This document shows positions 57,613 through 64,000 of a DNA stretch of 64,000 nucleotides, one piece after another. Location of the stretch: contig NC_060017.1 in the NCBI RefSeq assembly GCF_021134715.1, positions 3,844,001 to 3,908,000 on the forward strand, given 5' to 3'. Made by a program: the position numbers and the translations under genes. Position 1 is the stretch's first letter. Each line of letters begins with the position of its first letter. The notes under the pieces were generated by a model. The model searched no databases. It saw only the letters and a program-made list of their open reading frames with translations, and was not told where the DNA came from. Source of the DNA: Daphnia pulex (taxonomy: Eukaryota; Arthropoda; Branchiopoda; Diplostraca; Daphniidae).

Positions 57613-60600
57613 GGTAGTAGTAGTAGGCGTGATTGTTGTGTTTGTCAATGCCTAAATAATAAAAATAATAAAAGAAAATGAACATTTTGAAATTCATGTG
57701 TCGCCTACATCTACCCACGTATGCGCCCTCCCTCCCCTCCTCAGCCGGAATATTATGTTGTGGCAATGCGCGTAGAGATTGGCAAATGCTGGTTGCTGCT
57801 GACCGCTGCGGCGGCAACGATTCAAAAGCGGATGAGACATGCTGATGTCTGTTAGTCGTGGAATTGTTTTTGAGCAGCAAGCACAGCTCTCTGTCCTGAG
57901 GGCTCTGTGTCGGGGGGCGGAAGACGAAGGGCCTTCTTTCTTTCTTTCACAGTCCCCCCCTCAAGCGAAAACGGGAAACAGGCTTTTCCCCTCCCTTTAA
58001 TACCAGGCGGATTGATCCTCCTCCTCCCTCCCTGGCACGTTGCCCCTTCTCTCTCTCAGTCAGCTGGTCGTGGGGTGGTGGTGGTGGGCGAAGGTTCTCT
58101 TCCCTTTGCGCAGCAGAAGGCAACAAACCCAAGGCCAACCCCAGCCCCGTTTCTCAACCTTCTTTTTTCTTCATAACACAAGAGGAAAAAACATTTTTCA
58201 TTCTCCGCTAGAGGCGCTCAGCCGCGCCAAGCTTCAAAAACATTTCCCCCCCTCTCCTTCCATTGGCCTACGTGCCCGCACAACTTTCGATCCTCTCTCG
58301 ACTTTCTTCTTCTCTAATAAAACAAAAAAAAAATTCATCCGCCGCTGTTCCATAGCGGCGGAGGTCGCAACGCTGGAACAAGGACGGAATTTCCCAAGGC
58401 TTTTCCACTAAAAAGTGGCCAGCCACAACACACAACACACAGGCTGGAGAGTTCCCATTTTGCTTGGGCAAATGTCTGACTAGTGCACGTCCGTTAGAGG
58501 AAACCAGTTCCCCTCCCTTCTCTCTCTCGCTCATGTGGCTGGAGATGGGACGAATCCGGTTCTATACCAACCAAGGACAATAACAATTTCTTGAATGTAT
58601 TTGAAACTTACAAAATTTACGCGCCCTGGAAAAAGAATTTAAAACTAATCATCTGGCCGCGTAATGTACTAAAAATATTCGTGGTGATAATGGGAAGAAA
58701 TTGGGCAACGCTGTGGCCAGACAAGACGTCGGCGGCCACTAAGAATAGAGAGAGAGAGACGGAGAGAGAGAAAAGGAATAGAAAAAGGAAAAGAATTTTT
58801 GAAGAGAAAAGATTATAAAGAAAAAAAGCCCCAAGAGCTGGCAGCACATGCGCGCATCGTCGACGCGCCCCTCTGGCGGAGCAGCTGTGTGTGTGTGGGT
58901 TGAAGAAGGGGAGACAGGATGGAGGAGGAAAGATAGATCATTGGGGAGGAGGAGAAATTCGAGAGGGGGTCGGTTGCCAGGCGTGTGTGTGGGCGCAGAG
59001 GATGAAGGGGGGAAAGAGAGGACTGAATGAAAGGCAGGACAAAGGAGAGAGAGAGAGAGAGAGAGCGATCGAAACCTTCGTCGTTTTCTGTCCGTCTCAG
59101 CGGCAGCGAATGAAGCCACTATTCCCAGGCAGCGTTGCCAACGACCCATCAACCGAAAAGAAAAATAACCATTTCTACCAAATTGGGATCACTGCTTCTC
59201 CGCGCACACTCCCATCTTTTTTACATTTCAAACATTTTGGCGGGCTGCACATTTTTTTCCCAATTAATTTAATTCAGAGTTTATTTTTTAAAATAAATAA
59301 ATAAATATAAAATGAATTTTCAGGATAACTTTTAAAAAGAATGGTGGACCGAATTTCTCTTAAGGAGGACGAGCATCTGCTGGTTCGTAAAAGATATTTC
59401 GAGTTTCAGTCGAGAGAACACCTGAACGTCAGAAGATACAAGTTTTCTTGGGTTCTTTGGGCTGCACACACACACAAGTTTTTTCTTTCTTTTCCCCTTA
59501 GCTCCGGTAAAATGCCCGCCGGCCATCCATAGTCTTTTTGACCGTAGCAGTAGGAAAAACAACGACCATCTTCTTCTTCCCCTTGCTATGCGTTCCATGA
59601 AAAACACAATTTCTACCTGCGCGCATTTCTACCTGATCCTTCCCAGGAATACGGCTTTTATTTTTCAAAAATATTGTTAATGAACTCGCTCATTGCATTT
59701 ATGGCGCCTTAATTTCAAAAACAGAAGAATAAAAGGCCCGACATTTTTTGGCGTGAAAATTCAAATTGCCAAATCAATCAGAGAGTCTCTTCCCGTGAAG
59801 CAATCGTCAACGTGTTTTGGCGGGTTACTTCCTTATTCAAGCGACGTTATCGACACACACGGACGGTACAACACAACTCAGCGCCATCCAGTGTTGGTCA
59901 GATTAAACGCCCTTTCAAACGGCAACACGCATGCCGACAAAAACAGAAAAATAAATGTCTAATATGCACACGTCTCTAATACCAGTCGTACGTGGCCGAA
60001 ATCGAACGACGACGCTTTAATGTGCGCAACCGCCGCAGCGACCTCCACCATCGCATCGAACCGGTTCCTACACACAGGACGGGGATAACACACACACACA
60101 CAAAAAGAAATGGGCCCCGTTTCCATAACAACTAACGTCGCTCTCCCCTCCTCCTTGCACGGCTCGCAACTGTCAGCAACCATCAATGAGACGAGCCCGC
60201 GTGTTTTGACGTCTGCAGACGACGACAACCCTCAACGACCGCGCCAAATACAAAAAAATAATATTTAAAAAGAAAACCCAACATCAAATGAAATAATCAA
60301 CAACCTCCTTTTTTACCCAGTATGACGTGATTGCACAATTGAATTGCTTTAAAATTTTCGGTTATTCTCCTGTAACTTGGGCTCGATGTACTGTCCTTAT
60401 TATATTACTGCAATGTTTAACTAGAGTTTGATGGTCCCTGTTAACTAAACCCCGTGTCTACATGTTGAAACGAATATTCTAGCAATCAACAAAGGCAATA
60501 AAAATTAAATCTTACCTGATGATCCGTCATCTTATCTGCAAACCCTTTCATTAGGCATAATGAATAGTGTTCAGGTTAACAATGTAGTCGACTTGTTGTT

Positions 60601-63600
60601 GTTGTTGTTCAAACGCCGGTTGTAGAGCAGAAAATTCACCGTCAAAAAATGTTCTTTTGGTCAATTCAAGTTTGGGGTTGGCCGACGACGACGAAAGAAA
60701 AACGAACCACTGTCAGTTTTCGAAATTCCTTTTTTTCTGATTTTCCAAATGTCAAGATTATTATGTCCGCCGATTGAATGGCTATAAAATCAACCGACGT
60801 TGTTGTTGTTTCGTTTTTGTTTCCCCGGCTTCGTGTGTGTGTGTATATGAGAAATGAATTTTGTTCAAATGGGCGAAGCTTGGGAGTAACACGTCCAACT
60901 CTGGCAGACTATAGAGCTATACTGTGTGTGTAGTAGACGGAACGGTGGCGCTATAGCCGAGAGCTTCGGCTATTCCCAGCACCCGTCCTCCTCCCACTTC
61001 TCTCTCTCTCTCTCCCCTCGCGTCTATTTCCACCACCACTACCGCCCTCTGTTGAGGAGGGGGCCCTGCTTCAACGACGACGAGGGGTCTCGGCAGGCAG
61101 GCAGGGGAGCCTCCGGGCTCTATTGCGAGAGAGAGAGAGGGGGGATATGGGGTGGAATTTCGTAGAAGAACAAGTCGTCGACCAATGAGAAAAAAGTACC
61201 ACGTTATTCTCTCTCTCTCTCTCTTCTCCTTTCCTTCGTCCCCCTTTTGTTCGACCGGGTTTTGGCTTGAGCTATTGCCTTTACCCACCAGCTCTCTATC
61301 TATTCCCTTGCTGCTTCTTTTCTTTCTTCTTCTCTTTTTAAGGAATACCAAACGGAGAGGAGATAGTAGGGACGACGAGAAGGAAATGATGAGACTCGAC
61401 AACATCGACTCCTTTTTTTTAAAAAACAGAAGAAGAAGAAGAAGAAAACCGAGGCGGGAAAATGGGGGGAAATGGACTTGCAGCAGCAGCGGGCAGTTCA
61501 AAAACTTGTCGTAGTATCTTTTTTCGCCAAAATATATTCGCCCGAAATGACGTCACATATGCGTGGGAAAAAGCGGAATTCTTTCGGGTCCATCATTTCC
61601 GATGATGACGTTCTTATATTTACTAAAATAAAAAATTTTATATCAAATAAGATACTGCAGACGACATGATTTTTCAGAGAGAGAGAGAGAGCCAGGAGCG
61701 AAATAAAGCAGCACACAACAGGGCGGAACGAACTTCTTTTTCTTCTCTACCACGCCAGGTATGCAGCAGCAGCAGTTGCCGACGAAGAAGGTTTCCAACA
61801 ACCGACGACGAGGTTCCACAACAGACAAACTGCCCTGAAGCGAAGGAAAAACAAGTTTTTATTTTCTTGTGGCTTTTTCTTCTCCGGGTTCTGATCTCGT
61901 CACTTTTTTATTCCGCCAAGACACAAAATCACACACCGATGTAATAATAATCAAAATTGAGATGAAGGTGTGCCACAAGTGGACGTCGTCAAAGTTGCGA
62001 TCTGGCAGTGTGTGTGTGCATATATACTTGTTGAAACGCTGGTGATAATGAATGGGGGATCCCCCAACTGAATACGCGGCGGCAGTTTAAAGAGCCACTC
62101 ATTAGTGTCACACGTTTCCCATTCATTTGTTGTCGTGGGTGTATATAATAGTTTATAACAAGAGACAATATAAAGCACTCGTGTATAAAACAAATAATAC
62201 GGGGATTGGTAGATATCGTGTCGACACTCTTTTATGGCGACAAATAGACGATGAGACAATCACACACAATCAATCTAACCCCTCCGTTCAAAAAACAGCA
62301 CGGACGGTCTGAATGAAAAGAGCCCACAATTTTTCAAGTAGCCGAGCTCCTCTAAATGGCAACACACTGACAGGTTTGTCTCTCAGAAGGCACGTGCCTT
62401 TTTAACAAACATCAACGTTAAAGACACTAAATATACACAAAAAAAGAGCCCCCACGTTTTACCTCCTTTTAAAGAGCGCGCCATCATTTGTGTTCGGTGG
62501 TGGTGGTTTGCCTGTCTAATCTACAATATATACAAAAGAGACGTCTCAACTGGATCCTCACAGCTAACTGTCACTCCCCATACATAGAGAGACAGTCAAT
62601 ACAATTAACTTACAAGACCCCCCGCCATTCATTTCTTATGGGCTCATCTCATTGACCGGAGCTTTTGCTCATACCCGTCGACAAATGGCCCTTTTGTCGG
62701 ACGCTGTAAATCAATTTTCTCAAAACCATATCGCTTGTAAAAACTTGATGCGACTAATTTCTACCTCAATGGATTTCAATCTTTTTTTTATTACACAGTT
62801 GTATCTTTTATATTTGGAGCCGCTAAAATAAACAATCACGTCTCAATTGCGGGGTTCTGCAACTGACCAGCCCACTTGTCGAACTCATCTAAACCCGGAA
62901 TCACGTGTTTAACCGAGTACTATAGACGGTTTTTCGCAGTAGTGCAGTACTATATGCATACGGTGTGTGTGTGTGTGTGTGTACACTACTTGCGCATCAT
63001 AAACCTGTTATAAACGGTAGCCTATTGGATGCTGAATGACGAGCAAGTGGTTGTCGTTTGAACACACCAAAACAAAAATTGAAATTCATAAATTATAATC
63101 TTGAGAAGATTGACAAGAGAAAACCTTTTTTGTTTTTCCAATATTTATTGATTCGGTGTGGCCGATTAAAAATTGCTGTACGCGCAGTGATTTCCTGTGG
63201 TTCGTCCATATAAAAACATTTCTGGTTTTATACGGGCGGCGGCGCTTTAGTTTTCCGTTTGAATTGAAATTGAAAAAAAATTCAAAACAATGGAGAGAAG
63301 AAAAAAAAGAAGTTGTACAGTTTCTTTTAGGGGAAAGAAAGTCTGCCACTAGTGGCGCTGTAGCCTGGCTGGTGGCGTAGTCTATAATAAACCAGCCCCG
63401 GCTGCAGCCCAAGCACGAAGAGCTTGGCGCGGCTCTCTCTTTTTTCTTTTATCCCCGTCTACTTCTTTTCATCCATCTCTTCTTCTTCCTCTTTCTTTTT
63501 TCTCTCTTTCTGTTCTTTTTCTTTTCAAGTCGTCGTGTTGTTGCTCTCCCCTTATCAAGGCCTTCCCATCCTCGTGCCTTTCGTGCTGGTTTCGTATACG

Positions 63601-64000
63601 CCAATGTCGACTGCCATCAACCCCACCTCCCCACCACCACCCATCTCCGCAGCGTTGCCAGTCTAAAACCTTTTTGGCTACTACTACTTGGGTTTTTCTT
63701 CAAATATTACGTGTGTGTCGCAAGTCTTCTCCACTCTCTAGCGCGCCCATAATATCCACACACACACACACACACATTACATATTCTCATGGACCAACAG
63801 TCTGCTTTTGAGTTGATCAACATTTACTTTTTACCTTTTGCATTTTTATTTCACACTATTATTGGCCTCTCCCAATAACATAGACAGATGAACAATTTTG
63901 AGATTTTTCTTTAAAGAATTGACTATTGATTATCGTCTGGGTTTCTCTTAACTGGTAGTTTCGTAGTCGCAGATGCAAATTATTCCTTACAACTATTGAA
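57613..64000. other. 5' flank of the SERTA gene
   Basis: No gene supported. CT/GA tracts occur at about 58747-58780, 59047-59066, 60999-61016, 61130-61140, 61209-61222 and 61675-61690; GT or CA tracts at 60832-60843, 62962-62982 and 63758-63776. Upstream non-coding exons of the minus-strand gene are likely (acceptor at 57652). GAGAG runs could bind GAGA-type factors (inference). Confidence 0.55.

Noticed and set aside
56956-57617. Plus-strand open frames opposite the SERTA gene
   Set aside because: They are shadows of the Gln/Asn codon repeats on the coding minus strand.
57710-57842. ATG frame (MSHPLLNR) upstream of the SERTA gene as its first exon
   Set aside because: Splicing its only nearby GT donor to the 57652 acceptor shifts the frame into a stop; it may be part of a 5' UTR instead.

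Overview
The window is nuclear DNA of an arthropod, most likely a branchiopod crustacean close to Daphnia (inference). The signs are spliceosomal genes with short introns, AT-rich non-coding DNA full of homopolymers and GA/CT and GT/CA microsatellites, and a tandem pair of engrailed-family homeobox genes whose homeodomains read [18 protein letters not shown]. There is no bacterial-style organisation.

Layout. (1) 1-32 kb is an engrailed/invected locus. engrailed lies on + (exons 6078-7005 and 11547-11917). invected lies on - (exons 27856-26828, 26491-26320, a 6-nt microexon at 21332-21327, and 19126-18786). The genes face each other tail to tail with about 6.9 kb between stop codons, surrounded by long non-coding DNA typical of a developmental regulatory domain. 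The microexon restores the Arg-Ser motif that marks invected proteins, and it decides which paralogue is which. (2) 32.7-36 kb holds NAC-alpha (+, six exons) and an unusual seven-helix receptor (-). (3) 37.8-42.5 kb holds a TATA-promoter gene for a secreted Gly/Tyr/Ser-rich protein, with a possible microprotein gene nested in its first intron. (4) 43.2-47 kb is a spliced gene of many short, apparently non-coding exons. Most of its introns carry one box C/D snoRNA, twelve recognised in all. Several guides match conserved rRNA segments, and three match the guides of U25, U30 and U31, which in mammals share one host gene (UHG/SNHG1). (5) 48-53.5 kb holds a candidate 57-residue microprotein gene, a foldback element of about 0.5 kb and a degenerate duplication. 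(6) 54.1-57.6 kb holds enolase-phosphatase E1 (+, seven exons) facing a taranis/TRIP-Br-like SERTA-domain gene (-). (7) 57.6-64 kb is low-complexity DNA upstream of the SERTA gene.

engrailed and invected encode homeodomain repressors of segmentation and posterior compartment identity. The SERTA protein is related to taranis, a trithorax-group gene of Drosophila. NAC-alpha and the snoRNA host gene serve ribosome function and biogenesis. All splice sites, products and rRNA matches were read by eye; rRNA sequences and snoRNA names are from memory and need alignment.
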